Shown here: piece after piece, positions 1 to 12,041 of the stretch
Numbering within the stretch: the first letter of the stretch is position 1
Layout of the letters: every line of letters starts with the position of its first letter
NCBI RefSeq assembly: GCF_008831285.2
Contig: NC_045140.1
Coordinates: forward strand, 8,242,505 to 8,306,504
Source: Nymphaea colorata
Taxonomy: Eukaryota; Streptophyta; Magnoliopsida; Nymphaeales; Nymphaeaceae
Length of the DNA: 64,000 nt
Reading direction: 5' to 3'
Notes under the pieces: model-generated
Database searches by the model: none
What the model saw: only the letters and a program-made list of their open reading frames with translations
Told to the model about the DNA's origin: nothing
Position numbers and translations under genes: made by a program

Positions 1-1580
1 AGCTGGGACGAGTTGGATCGACTTAACCCGATCTGAATTTCCATTGGCTTCAACATAATTACTAAAAACAATCACAAATAAGCGCCTAATAAATAGGATA
101 TTAGAATATTATATCAAATTCTTGAGTTGCCCTTTTCAAGTACATTCTTTGGTTGCCTTCTAAAGGGTCGACATCTAAAGATGTCAACGGATTATATAAC
201 AATTGGATAACTTTTATCCACATTCAGTTTTTTTGATATTCATATGTTTGGATTCAAATAAGAATGGAGAAAAGTCATATCTGAATCCAAATCTAAAATC
301 CAATTTCACAATCTGAATCTGATTGTTACATTTACATTTGAATCTGAATCCAAATTTGGAACCGAATATAGCCAATTTGGAAAATGTTGCACATATAATA
401 TTTGTATAAAACTAAATCCGGTCTGACTCCAAATTCAAATCAGAATCCAATCTGATATTTATGTACATAGAAATATAATTTGAATACAATCGGATGCCAT
501 TTTTAAATCCAAATCTAATCTGATTTATTAATCACATATTAAATCTTTTACTATATCCAACTTTGGAAAAATGAAACATATCACTGTTTCCAACTTGCTT
601 TTCTACAAACCAATATGCATGTCGAAAGATCAAACCCATTCTCTCATATTAACTTGCATCAAACCCAATTACGTTTCACTGGCCGATTCAAAGGTACCAC
701 TTGTGACACATAATTTATTTATTATCAATTTATGATTTTTTACATAATTGTTTCATTATTTACGTTTACCTTTTAATTTTTTAAACAAAATGAATAAGAT
801 TTTTTTTTTTTGATTCGTAACCGATTCAGTTGAATCAGCCAGATTGGTTAGACTTGCTGATTCGGTTGGACTACCGATTCAATCACAAAGAATGACCGAT
901 TCTCTTTAGAACAAGCAATAAACAGTCATCCTCCGACACGGCAGATAAAAATTTGAAACGAAGACTTTTTTGGAGGGTAAAATTACCCTGATCTATCTAT
1001 TTCAACAGAGTAATTTTTTTTGTGTTTGATTTGAAAGTGAAAAGCGGTACAAAAATGGTAAGTTTCTTTTCTGTGTGTGTGTGTATGAAGGAGATAAAGA
1101 GCTTGCTTGGACATGGTTAGCATCCCTGTGACGCGGTACAACAGCGAAGAAAGCCATCTATAAGGAGTCAAGTTCTTACAAAATTTTAAGAAACATGTAA
1201 TTTTAAGAAATAATCTTGAATAAATATATTATATATAGCTGTAGGCTCCACCATGTCCCCATTGGATCTGTTCCTGGAATACCCTCTAAAATGAACCTTT
1301 CGAGGTATGAGTAGGAGAGAGGAGATGTCTTAATTAGAGTTTTGAATAAGATGACCTTTTCATTTAATAACAAAAAGAGGTGTTAAGTTCTTTATCATCC
1401 TGACGCCAAGTTTTTTTTCTTTTGACCTTTTCTATAGTATCGTCACCACGGTAGAGTTTAACTGCCGAGTTCAAGATGAATTGGTTAGTTTTCTCTACGC
1501 CTAAGGCACTTGTCGAACCATGAACGAACAAAGGCATGAAAGAAAAATATTATTATATTGACTAGCGATTGTAAGGCCCC
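1..1580. other. Intergenic, AT-rich, degenerate short repeats
   Basis: No convincing gene is visible. Positions about 180-560 consist of degenerate copies of a motif like AATCTGAATCCAAAT, the same low-complexity family seen again near 33.5, 40.2-40.5, 42.3-42.7, 55.2-55.4 and 57.9-58.2 kb. It begins close to the word ATGTCAACGG, which resembles the ends of the inverted-repeat element at 40.2-42.7 kb. Positions 810-905 hold a similar run of GATTCGGTT-type words. The remainder shows nothing recognisable. Confidence 0.5.
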
Positions 1581-1689
1581 AATTCTTGATTGGTTGGAAG
1601 GGGCACCCAAAAGAACCTCCCCTATTCTCTTTTGCGATCGGCTTTGGTGCAGCACATGCTGCTCTAACTAATTGTCTATCCTTTTCTAG

Positions 1690-1870
1690 TGTTATTTCTA
1701 TGTTATCTATGCTAGAGGTGGAGGCAAAGGAGCCACCAAGACCTCGGCCCCCCTCATATTTCAAAAAATTCAAAAATGTATGTGTAAATTTTAAAAAATT
1801 TAGTTTAACATATATAAAAAAAATTGAAAAAGTTTTAGTTATGCCTTTATTAAAAAATTGAAACTATAGT
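1690..1870 (-). mobile_element. hAT-like non-autonomous element remnant
   Basis: Read on the minus strand, this stretch matches the segment near 59.87-60.03 kb in order and wording. Shared features are an AACTAAAACTTTTT block, a TTTTAAAATTTACAC-like block, then a run of G followed by a GGCC-rich end. GGGGGCCGAGG... and GGTGGAGGCA resemble the CGGAGGC/GGGGGC termini common in plant hAT-type non-autonomous elements. No coding capacity is seen. The family assignment is inference; the similarity between the two copies is visible directly. Confidence 0.4.
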
Positions 1871-1905
1871 TCGGTTCCCATAATGAAAAGTTTTTGTCTC
1901 TCTCT

Positions 1906-1908
<3 letters not shown>

Positions 1909-1953
<45 letters not shown>
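1909..1953. repeat. (TA)n microsatellite
   Basis: About 22 uninterrupted TA units follow a short CT tract and precede GGAGAGAG. It is a simple-sequence repeat with no sign of function. Confidence 0.95.
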
Positions 1954-1955
<2 letters not shown>

Positions 1956-2399
1956 AGAGAGATTAAGACAAAAATTGTGTCGAGCCCGTGGTCGGTTTTC
2001 TCTGAGTTTTTAACTTGACATATTTCACAATTATTTCGTTCTTGCTAAAATTGCAACCTCACTGAGTGCTTGTCAGTCATTCAACATTGATATTTTAAAA
2101 CAAGAACCCAGTCTGTATCCATTTATTGAAAGTACAGTAGTTTGTTTCGAAAATCTAAAAGGGGAACCCAACCAACCATTAGGTATAGTCAGTTGGAGCC
2201 ATATATATGTGATAGACGGTCAAGGATGACACTATTTGTAATTATACACCAACCAAGAAATGGAATGGTAGTTCAATATCAGGTGCCTTAGAAAGCGTTA
2301 TCTTCCTTTATACTTGATGTCACCTGAGAGAAGAGGTCCCTAATTTGGATCCCACATTACAAGCAAAAAAGGAGGGGAAAAAAATGAAAGACAACAAAA

Positions 2400-3060
2400 A
2401 GCAAAAGAAGAAAACTTGCGCAGATTGCAGCCAGATCTCCTGCTAGGGTATCACAAATCCAACCAAGTTCACAAATTCATGAACATGGCAGAGATTGAAG
2501 CTCTCAAACATGGTAGATCACAAACTTTTAAGAACCCATCTTTGCAGATTCAAGAACACGATACAAATGCCAATATTTCATACTTCATGTATTTCACTTC
2601 TCAAGAAACATAGTCTTGGTTTGATTGAGCAATAACTTGTTGTTTTTGCGATTTGAACCAGCGACTAGCTGCCTACTAACTACTGTCAACTTCTTGTGCG
2701 AGACCCCTTGTGGTTCTCAAGAATTTTTTATCAACAACAAAAGAAAACCAAGACAATTCGAATTCTCAAACGTGGTAGTTCAAGAACTTGATCATGCTTT
2801 TAGGTGAGATCCAAACACTGCCGCAAGAGTAGCAAGAAAGTAGATATCCAAACAAGATTTTTTTTCTCGCAGACAACAAGTCTGGTCCATATTCTGCAAC
2901 CTAAAATGGGTCTATTATGATACTGGGTCCACCCCATTTCATGCACCATAGGCCCACCCATAATTGCACCACCTAACCCATTTAACGGCCCTGATTTACT
3001 TGGCCGGTTTGGTTTGGGTATACGATCCGACCCTACCAAGGTCCACATCCTAGTCCGTTT
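2400..3060. other. Unassigned intergenic DNA
   Basis: Short open frames occur on both strands here (for example 65 codons on + from 2416 and 87 codons on - ending at 2800). None resembles a known family or has a convincing start context. I see no gene. Confidence 0.4.
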
Positions 3061-3117
3061 CATCCAGTGGGCTCAATAAATGCTGGTCACTAGTCAAAAC
3101 CTTGCCCTAGGGTTCGA

Positions 3118-3243
3118 CCTTGAAATTTCGGGACTTGAATAGGAAACAGATCATATCCAGATAAGATCTGATGCAGCAGTCCTTGAAATTTAGGGACTTG
3201 AATAGGAAACAGATCGTATCCAGATAAGATCTGATTCAGCAGT
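3118..3243. repeat. 63-bp tandem duplication, two copies
   Basis: The unit starting CCTTGAAATTT is repeated with an exact period of 63 bp (copies 3118-3180 and 3181-3243) and only a few differences. It contains an internal near-palindrome AGATCATATC...GATAAGATCT. No gene overlaps it. Confidence 0.85.
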
Positions 3244-3704
3244 CCTTGCTAATTTAGGACCCAGTTCTAGACAACCAAAAGTCTACTGATGGAATATTGG
3301 TGATCTTGGATGGGATCTGGATCTTTGTTATGAGCCTCTAAATCGGATCTCAAGTCTGTCTACTTTTTGGTGCGGATATGGATCTGGTGACGCCCGATCC
3401 GTTCACGCGAAACAGTTGGCTGGTCTTCTCGGTTCGTGGAGAGAAGGATGACGTAAACATGTGAATATTTTATTGGATAATTCTTTTTCCAGTTAAAAAT
3501 TAGACAAAAGCAAGGGCATCCGATTTCGGGAATATTTTATTCGGCAAACTTTTTCTCCACGTAATTCGTCATGGTGAAAACGGACCCAGCGCAGTGGCGT
3601 TTTCGTTGTTTTTCCGTAATTGGGGACCAATTTCTCAACCAAGCATTGGGAAAGACGAAAAAAAAGGCTGGGGTGGGGAGAGAAACCGCGACGTGAGTGA
3701 CACG

Positions 3705-3774
3705 GAATGCTCCGATTCGATTCGTCTTCATAACAAACTGAATGCTCCGATTCGATTCGTCCTCATAACAAGCT
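3705..3774. repeat. 35-bp tandem duplication, two copies
   Basis: GAATGCTCCGATTCGATTCG recurs 35 bp downstream (3705 and 3740), followed by nearly the same CATAACAA tail. A 118-codon minus-strand open frame crosses it, but the duplication and lack of family resemblance argue against a gene. Confidence 0.8.
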
Positions 3775-3779
3775 TGAAC

Positions 3780-4555
3780 AATTAAAAGTTCTAAGTCATT
3801 AAATCTGCATCCTCTTAAAAAAACTCTAAATCGGCGCCAATAAATGAATAATAATCTTGGAAATAAAACACAAGTTTTTAGAAGAAAATGCAAGAGAATA
3901 AATGCGGCCGAAATAGAGAAAAAATAGCATATTTCAGTATGGGCAAGATCGGTATACTTCTAATTCTACAAACTGTGGCCAAGGGAGAAAGTTGAATTTT
4001 AGCTATGGAGTTTATGTACTTCTTTTTTTTAACTATCCGTTATAAAATGTTTAATATCATGTACTTATGACAAGTAAATGCAATCAACTCGACTGCAGTA
4101 ACTCACAATTAACGAGCACGAAGGCCAACAAATTCTAGGTTGCCTGACGGCAGCAATCAATAAAGCTGACGTCACAAATAGTGGTGCTTAGAGCAACATT
4201 TTTTCTACGCATCTGACATGGGGCAGATTTGACTTATGTGTGTGGATGCATATATATATATATATATACTTAAAGTGCAATATGCCGAATTGAGACTTGA
4301 TCTCAGTTAATATAAGCTTGTTAAGTTGTTACCTAATGATTACATTATTATATTATAATTATCATTTTATATTATATTGTATTATTGGTGGAATCGTTAG
4401 CTGAAATATTTGGTAATAAATGAACTTAGTGTGGAAGTTCTATTAACAAGTTAGCTTGAGCTTATCGCATCAAATCAGAATTTAAACTCTCACAACATTT
4501 AAACATTCGATTTCATAGGCAAGCTGAGGTTAGAACTGTCCGTACAGATGTATTA

Positions 4556-4601
<46 letters not shown>

Positions 4602-5628
4602 CCTTTATATGACAGATTTGAAGAGAATTGCCTGAACCATTGATTTTAAGAATATCAAATGATGGAGATTAAATTGAAGAAAATGAAAATCTAGTTATAT
4701 TTTCAAGAGAATAAAATATCCCTTCAATAAAGAAACGATTTCAATTAAGGAACTCACTTGTTTCTTCATTTGAGGAGTATTTTCATCTCTTTAAAATACA
4801 ACTTGGTTTTCATTTTCTACAACTTAATCTCTACTACGTTATCAATTAAAATCAACGACTTATACAATTTTCATTAAGCCTGACATATGAGGTGTATATA
4901 TACACACATATATATATGTATGTATATATAAGGAAACCATTAACTCCATAGTAAATGAAACCCCTTTCACATTCTCTCTTACATCGACCATTCAATATGC
5001 AAAAGATATAAAGCACGAAATTAAAAATATATAAATATATAAATGGGTAACCACAATGGAAAACTGGACAAGGAACAAGATAATATCAATAATAAATAAA
5101 CTATAATAGCTTTAATATAACAGGAGGCCTGGGCTTTATCAAATCCGACCTAATGGGACTTTGCATAATTGAGCTCAGACTAATTAAAGCAAATTCTATA
5201 CTAATATCTGGATTAATGAATCATAAATTTATGTATCATTTTCTTTATTATACTTGCGTAGGTGACCAAGTCTTGGGCATCTGATAAATTACTTCAAAGT
5301 GTGCTTGCTACTTTAAGTAAAAGCTTTCATCAAATAAAGTTGGTAAACAGATCATGACTGTTCAATTTGTTTCACGACAAAAACCACCAATATGGTTGTT
5401 GAAACCAAACTGATCACGAGTTTTAGATATATATATATATATATATATAAGCGAAAATCCTTTAAACATCTTAAACTTCATCTAATCACAGCTACTTGGT
5501 GAGTGTGATTAAACATACTGTCGAATATAATGTATTAGATAGTGTGCTATGATAAGCCTCAGGACTAAGCTTCCGTCCAAACCTAAATGTAGAAAAATTC
5601 ATAAAATTTACACACATAAGCGCGCGCC

Positions 5629-5659
<31 letters not shown>

Positions 5660-6130
5660 GTAGAGGTGCTAGATATAACAAGAATAAGCTTTGCCATTGA
5701 TTTGGGTTTTATAGACAATTTAGAATGAAAAAGAGAAAAAAATACTGGGTGCTTTCGTCATCTATTATTAATTCATTTTTTTTTTCATTTACCTTTTTTA
5801 AAGTATCAACATGGTAAAAATTAATGGTTTAGCACCTACAATGGCAGATAGGTTTCTCAACTGGAAAAGTTATTTAGTCAGTGACTAATTATTATTAAAA
5901 ATGTTAAAAAGTCATAAAAATAAATGAAAACTATATAAAAATAAAATTTAAATTATATTGAATTATTATTTAAATTTAAATAAATCCAATCTGACATATG
6001 ACACTTTTGATAAGACTGGTCAGAATATGTTTTCAAGAGTAGTTTTCTCAACTTTTTTCCTTTCCGAATTGTGAAAAAATCAAATCTGATTCTTGTCAAA
6101 CCTAGAATCGTTTATTTGCCCTACTTTTAC
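3780..6130. other. AT-rich intergenic with TA microsatellites
   Basis: No gene is seen. The stretch contains (TA)n runs at about 4249-4267, 4559-4600, 5428-5448 and 5643-5659, an ACACAC tract near 5628, and otherwise AT-rich sequence without recognisable coding similarity. Confidence 0.5.
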
Positions 6131-6135
6131 GGTCT

Positions 6136-6555
6136 GTTTGGTAGGAGGAAAAGGGAGGGATTGAGCAATTCCTCCTTTGTTTGGTTGGCTAATTAGAAAA
6201 AAGGAAAAAAAAAAGAAATGGGCAAAGCGTGTTTGACTGAAAGGAAAGGAAAGGAAAGATAGAGATTGTATAGTGTAAATCCATTCCCTCCTAAATCGGA
6301 CGGATTAGGAAGGAAAGAAAAGAAAGATAAATAGAAATTTTTTTTATTTCCACACTACCCTTCTTTTTATTTTCCTCCTTTTCAAATTCATGTGTTATTT
6401 AGTCTTTTCTTTTTTTTTTCTTTCCTTTCTATCCAAACAAGCTTTTTAATTAACTCTTTTCTTTTCTTTCCATTTCATTTATTTCTCTTTCCTTTCTCTT
6501 CAATTTCCCTTCCTTTCCATCCATTCATTTTTCTCCCTTTCCCTTCCAACCAAAC
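6136..6555. mobile_element. Candidate MITE with imperfect terminal inverted repeats
   Basis: The left edge GTTTGGTAGGAGGAAAAGGG pairs with the right edge CCCTTTCCCTTCCAACCAAAC, whose reverse complement is GTTTGGTTGGAAGGGAAAGGG, giving about 18 of 21 matching positions. The interior is purine-rich on the left and pyrimidine-rich on the right, so the whole segment can fold back. A GTTTGG terminal word is common in plant MITEs. I could not define a target-site duplication. It lies directly upstream of the At3g27210-like gene and might form part of its promoter region. Confidence 0.45.
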
Positions 6556-6949
6556 AAAGTTGGTTAGAAGAAAGACAACTAAGATGTTATGAAGAACAAC
6601 GATACGGTTCGGTTGCACACGATTCGCGTGAGTCAAGGGAATCGGGCGGGCACAAACATCGAAAAGAACCGTTCTATTCAAGGAAGGATGAGTCATTCAA
6701 TAATTGCTTCCACAAAGCTGTCATGAAAAGGAAACGCGGAAAAATCTGCAGCAGGAGTGCGGAAGTACTAAAAGGGGCGTCGTTCTTCTCAATAATGTCA
6801 GATCGGCTCGTGGTAAGAAAAAGCAAGGAGCCGAGGGGAAGCTCACATGGAAGAGGTGGCACCATTGCCGTCGTCATAGTCATCGCAATCGACTTCCTTC
6901 TCTCTTCCCCGATCCGAACACTAGTTCTTGGAGCCCACATTACTGTCCT

Positions 6950-7181
6950 CTCCTCATCTTCTTCCCCACACATCGTTTTCAGCCTCGTTTCCTTCTTCTC
7001 TCACTCACCTCCCTCCCTCCTTGGTATTTCACTCTGAAATCAGAGTCTTCTCTGGTTCTTGACCATCCTTTCTTCTTTCTCCTCCTCCTCTTCTTTTTTC
7101 TTTTTCTCTTTTTCTGTTCTTTTCTCGGAATTTCGTTTTCGGGATTTGAATTTTCCATGGTGGGTTGATACACTGAGGGGG
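6950..7181 (+). promoter_or_regulatory. Pyrimidine-rich 5' leader of the At3g27210-like gene
   Basis: The 230 bases before the ATG at 7182 are dominated by C and T (runs of TTCTTCTC, CTCCTCCTC, TTCTTTTTTC), a composition typical of plant 5' untranslated leaders. A short upstream ATG lies near 7157 in CCATGGTGG. I did not see a clear TATA box. The exact transcription start is not determined. Confidence 0.4.
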
Positions 7182-10100
7182 ATGGGTTCTTGTATTTCGG
7201 GCCAGAAACGATTTGGTTCCTCGGCGAAACAGAGCCAGTCGGTCGAAGCGAATGCGAATGGATTTGTAGAAGAAGGGAATAAGGGAGAGACGCAGCTCAG
7301 CTCAGATGGGTCGTCACGGAGGGACCGGAATTATGGTATTTTTCTTTCTGTTGAACTATTGATTTTCGTTTTTCTTTGCCGTAGATATTTCGAGCTTTTT
7401 TTTGGATAGGGAGATTTTGTGGGGGGGGGGGGGGGGGGATAAGGTGGTCAGTTTTCGTGGTTCCGGGGTGATGGATGTGAAGAATTTTTTATGAATATGT
7501 GGTTTTAGAAAGGTCGAGTGGGTGTTCTGGGCATTGATGGCTAGAATTTTGCTTGCGAATTCGTTGTTTATGGTGATCACGTGCCTTGAGGATGATCCCT
7601 CTCTTTTTATCTTTCTCTTTTTGGCAATTTTAGTTTCTGCTGTGATCTGGTAATTAATGTTAGTTAAGAGTCCACCTGTTGGTCAAATATTTCTTGCCTT
7701 GAATTGCTAATTGTAGATGATGAGAATTCTCTGGTTGTGGCTTCATTCCTTTTGTTCTGGTTTTTTTCAGACTTGCTAATTGTGTATGCTATAGATAGTA
7801 TGATTTTGTAGCTTTTGTTTATTTGGTTATTTTGGTTCATAGGAAGTCAAACCATCTGCCTTTTCTTGTTATGCCTGTACTTCTTGGTATTATTTCTTTG
7901 GGTTTGAGGCCAGATGGCCGAACTGATGTACGGCGAAATGTCCCTTTTCGATTACCAGGATAACGATCGGAGAGTAGTTTGTTTGTTAATGAACATTTTG
8001 ATGGGTTGGTGTTTGGATAGTTCAAGGCAAATCGTGAGAACTGGAATTTTAGGAGCCTTGCTTGCTTGATGATCAGAATGGTCGTTGGAGGGAAATATGG
8101 AAAAAGCTAATGGGTAGACGATCCGTCTAACTTAGATGTGGTAGGATGATGATATGTTTGGACGCGGGTGATGGCTAATGATGATCATGATGGCGGTACT
8201 GGCTTTGGATGTTTCTTGGTGGCTGCTGGTGCTGTTGACCATGTGATGTGTTGTGTGCTGCATGATAGATATGTTGTTGATATGGCACACATAATGATTG
8301 ATATCCATGTAATATTGCTGCTTTTGTTGATGATTGACCACGTTTGGCAGATGATGGTGGTGGTGGTGGTGGTATGAGTGTGAACATGCCACAATCAAGT
8401 TTTGATGAAAGGAGTTTTGTTGTGGAAAATTGAAATAAAAAGGTGAAAGAAGATCAGATGTGTTTTCAAACAAGGTCTTCAAAGAAGATTTCATGTTTGG
8501 GTGTGTCTACGACTTAGTGGTTGACATCTGGTTGATGTTCTTTGCTTTGATGAGAGTGCTTTTCAAGTCTGAGTTGATGAGAAATTTCAATCTTCCTTTT
8601 AGTCAACACTAGCTACAGTTTGGTTGCATAATTTAGAATGGCTGAAATTGAATTTGCTTGTTGTGGCTGAAGCTGAGTTCAAGCTGCACTGAACTGCGAC
8701 CATCATATTTCTCTTTTCATATACTTTCTCCCCAGTCTAAATGGCAAGAAAGATGTTAAACAACGAAACATGGAGTAAACAACATGCTAACAAAATGCAA
8801 TAACGTCCAGTTATGGTAAGAGAACATTCACTTTTAACATTCTGTTGCATTTTTACTGTTCTGATAAATGTGAAAGACGAATTAGTATACAAGAGAAAAT
8901 GAACCACATTGATAGTTTTCTTCTTTGAACAGCCAATGCATGGAATTCCATTGGATCTTAGGAGCTAAGATTTCTGTCCATAAGCATGAACATGATACTT
9001 TATTCCTTCATTGCCAATACTGGTTTGAATTTTTGGTATCAGAAACATAACTCTGCTCAATAGTCATTGACAGGAAGACAGGGAAAATGCTGTTGATGAC
9101 TTCACTCCATCGGCCTTCTGCATGTGACATGACTATCATCTGTAGGACTAAGTGTTGACAGGAAGGGTGAACCTTGACATGACTCATTTTTTAATGGTTG
9201 ACAAGAAGAATGAACCTTATCAAACTTACGAGCATGGATATAAACACTCATTGAAGCAGAAGCATATGAAATAAGTTCATTGGATTCATATTGCTAGGCC
9301 GATATGTATGGACACATACACATAATCGTGGATGCATATGTTGTGAGGGAATTTGATTGCCTCGACCACAAGAAAAATCTGTAAAACAGCAAAACTATGT
9401 CAACAAAAGCAAAGAAATGAAAAGTATTTTTCATATTCTCAATTTTTATATGGAAGCTTGTAAAATGAGGTCTTGGGGTTAACACACAATAATGTTTCCT
9501 TACATGTGTAATCTAACCCAAGTAAGTGAATGGAGGTAGTAGCAGGTGTAGTGTACTTTCTACTAAAACTTTCTGCTTCTTGTGTAGCCTCAAGCCTGCC
9601 TGCTTTTGATCCTCGATAGAAAACCAGGGGGATCAGCAACATAAAAATGGTGGTTGTCTTAGCATATGCTATGTTAAAAGATAAGTGGAAGAAAGAAAAT
9701 AAAAAAGAAAAGTGTGAAAAGTAACTAGAATGCTTGTGATTAATTGACGGGTCAATGTATGAGAAGATACCTTCTTTGCATAATCATTTACAGTTTATTT
9801 ACTGTTAACTCGTCATGTACATATGAGGAATCTTCTTTTAGTTGTATTACAAATTCTGCTTCTTTCTGCTGAGCAACTATTTCCTGTTCTCAATTTCGGA
9901 AAAAATTGTTTCCTGTTTATGTTTTTTGCACTTACCTCGTTCATTACCTGTTCTGGTGTAATTGTATGTTCTTGCTTTCTGCTGCTGCATGGCAGGTAGT
10001 AAGGACGAGGCTTTCTTTGATTCCCTTGCTTGGCTGGAATCGGACTGTGATGAAGACTTTGTCAGTGTCTGTGGTGGTAAGATCCTCTAATCTTGATGTC

Positions 10101-10664
10101 AAAGTCAATAATTTCCATAGTTTTATACACATGCTATGCCAAGTTGACTTTCTAATTTGTGATGACTCTTGTTCAGATTTCACCCCTTCAAGAGGAAATA
10201 CCTGGAATCACCAAGGAAGTTCTCCTGGGACAGGTCGACCCACTCTAGCTTCCATAGTTAGCAGAATGTCTGATACCCAGGAACAAGCATCTCCAACTGA
10301 TAACAAAAAGAGACTGGAGGATCTATTTAGAGAAACAAAGGACAACGACGAAAATGTTAGCAATGTCTTGCCGCCTTTACAGTCTTTGGCTACTGATCAA
10401 CAGTTTGATGGTAAAAGCCCGGAAGTCGAGAAACCAAATGCTCCAGTGCCTCTAAAAGCGTTAATTGCAACCCCAACTTCTTCTGAAGCTAACTCTACTG
10501 GTGTTGGTGACACGACTCCAAACGGTATTGATTCGAAAATTGAAAGCAGAAAGGCATCTAAAGGCAGCCAATGTTGCATGCCAAACTTGTTGCCTAGCTT
10601 TAGTTTTAACGAGAAGAAAAAGCTATCGAGTCCAATTGCGGTGCTAGAAAGTAAGGCCTCTTAA
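7182..10664 (+). CDS. At3g27210-like protein of unknown function (MGSC N-terminus)
   Basis: Three exons join in frame to give 240 residues: 7182-7335, 9996-10076 and 10177-10664, all with GT donors and AG acceptors. The protein starts MGSCISG, which fits N-myristoylation at Gly2 and palmitoylation at Cys4 and suggests membrane attachment. Residues about 52-78 carry the acidic motif DEAFFDSLAWLESDCDEDF, followed directly across intron 2 by DFTPSRGNT. A KKRLEDLFRE helix follows, and the C-terminus has the conserved CCMPNLLPSFSFNEKKK block. These blocks in this order match the plant family of Arabidopsis At3g27210, whose biochemical role I do not know. The middle is low-complexity and rich in Ser, Thr and Pro. 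Exon 1 was chosen because it splices in phase to the acidic motif; the ATG upstream of exon 2 (at 9906) lies in the intron. Intron 1 is about 2.66 kb. Confidence 0.88.
7421..7438. repeat. Poly-G tract in intron 1
   Basis: About 18 consecutive G lie 85 bases into intron 1 of the At3g27210-like gene. It could form a G-quadruplex-like structure in the pre-mRNA, or the length may be uncertain in the assembly. Confidence 0.8.
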
Positions 10665-11870
10665 GGGGCTAAGAGCAATTTTAAATATCAAGCGTGCATA
10701 GGAGTAAATAGAAGGGCCGGAATTGTCACAATTTAATTTTTCGAAGTTTGTGCCGCAGATTGCATAAGGCCTCTTCTGAGCGTGTTGTTTGAAAGTATTG
10801 GCTAATCAATGCATAGTTGTGTCATAGAACATGTAAGTTGGTTTGTGTAAAGTGTACAGATTCTGCTGTTTTAATTGTATGAATGGTATCACTTTTACAT
10901 CTCATTTTAATTGCAAGGATATATCGTCGTGAGCCTACATGCAGAAAGTAACTGTTCACACCACCACAGTTCTGCATGACCTTCCAATCTATATCCTGAA
11001 CAATCCTTCATCTCTAGGTGTTTGAAGAAGATGATTGCAATCAAAAATTTTAGATGGTCATCCGAAAACATTGTCATAGATGAGAGCATTGCTATTTGAT
11101 ATCTCAATTGAAATTGTTATCTTTTGTGGTTCTGTCAGCAAGAAAACAATAGAGATGCAGGAAAAGCAGAGGTCGGCAGATAAGTGAGATGAAGCAACGA
11201 ATTCTGTGGTTTACTATACAACAAATTATCTTAACGAATAAGATCAGTTTTCTATGCTGCCATCTAACTGTAATCTTCTCAAATGCCAGAAAATTCATGC
11301 TTCACTAATTTAACATGGTTAACAGGTTAAACTAGAAGATTTACAACTGTAGAACTTCTGTTCATATCTTGGTCATAATTTGGCCCTATTATTTGTCTTG
11401 GTTATCAACCTCTACAAGCAATCTAAATGCTCAGTCGGGTTATGTGATGACGCTATGTTAATATATGTGATTTTTTATCCATTCTGTTAATGAAAATTCT
11501 GGTCTTGCAGTTAACAAAATACATAATAAACGCCCCCAAGGATAGGCAAGCTGTGACCAAACAGTCCTCTAACCAGATTATACCACAGGGAATACACCAC
11601 CATTATTGAGCTTCTTCAACTTGAAGGTATCGCAAGTCCAAATCCCAAGGCAAGCAGAGGGAGCTCTTGTTGCTTGAATTGTTTATTTTCAAATGATTAT
11701 AATCATAACACCATTAGTTCATTATGATGCTAATATGAAACAAAATCAGTTATCCCCTTGCATTGGTTCCATCTTCATAAGTGAATGGAACTTAAGGAAT
11801 AGGACTCCTGTTTGAATGAATTTTTTCACTCTGAGCTCTAATTATTTTTGGAGGAAAATGTTTGACTAAG
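10665..11870. other. 3' region of the At3g27210-like gene and intergenic
   Basis: The first 250 bases after the stop at 10664 probably hold the 3' untranslated region (T-rich, with no perfect AATAAA seen). Beyond about 10900 I see no coding similarity on either strand. Confidence 0.4.
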
Positions 11871-11875
11871 CTAAT

Positions 11876-12041
11876 CTGTCAACTGTTTTCTTAATTAACA
11901 TTAGGTTCTTTCTCAACCTAACATGTTTGATTTTTCTCTCTTTCCCTGTTTGGTTTTTCTTTCTTTCCCTTGGAAAGAGAGAAAAATCAAACATGTTGGG
12001 TTGAAAAAGAACCCAATGTCAATGAAGAAAACAGTTGACAG
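11876..12041. repeat. Long hairpin: 68-bp inverted repeat with 30-bp loop
   Basis: The left arm 11876-11943 starts CTGTCAACTGTTTTCTT. The right arm 11974-12041 is its reverse complement at 63 of 68 positions, by direct comparison. The loop is pyrimidine-rich. No convincing direct duplication flanks the arms. It could be a foldback MITE or, if transcribed, a hairpin RNA precursor. In a minus-strand transcript three of the five mismatches would become G-U wobbles. Confidence 0.85.

Noticed and set aside
3537-3893. 118-codon minus-strand open frame
   Set aside because: It contains a 35-bp direct duplication, odd composition and no recognisable motif.
6704-7168. 154-codon plus-strand open frame before the At3g27210-like gene
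   Set aside because: It consists largely of Phe, Leu and Ser from pyrimidine-rich leader DNA, resembles no family, and overlaps the likely 5' untranslated region.
9906-9995. Upstream ATG in frame with part of exon 2-3 of the At3g27210-like gene
   Set aside because: This extension reads through intron sequence; the acceptor at 9994-9995 and in-phase exon 1 with MGSC explain the start better, and the same open frame also reads through intron 2.
11876-12041. Calling the hairpin a microRNA gene
   Set aside because: Arms are long and nearly perfect with no sign of a typical mature miRNA pattern or known family; without small-RNA data it is only an inverted repeat.
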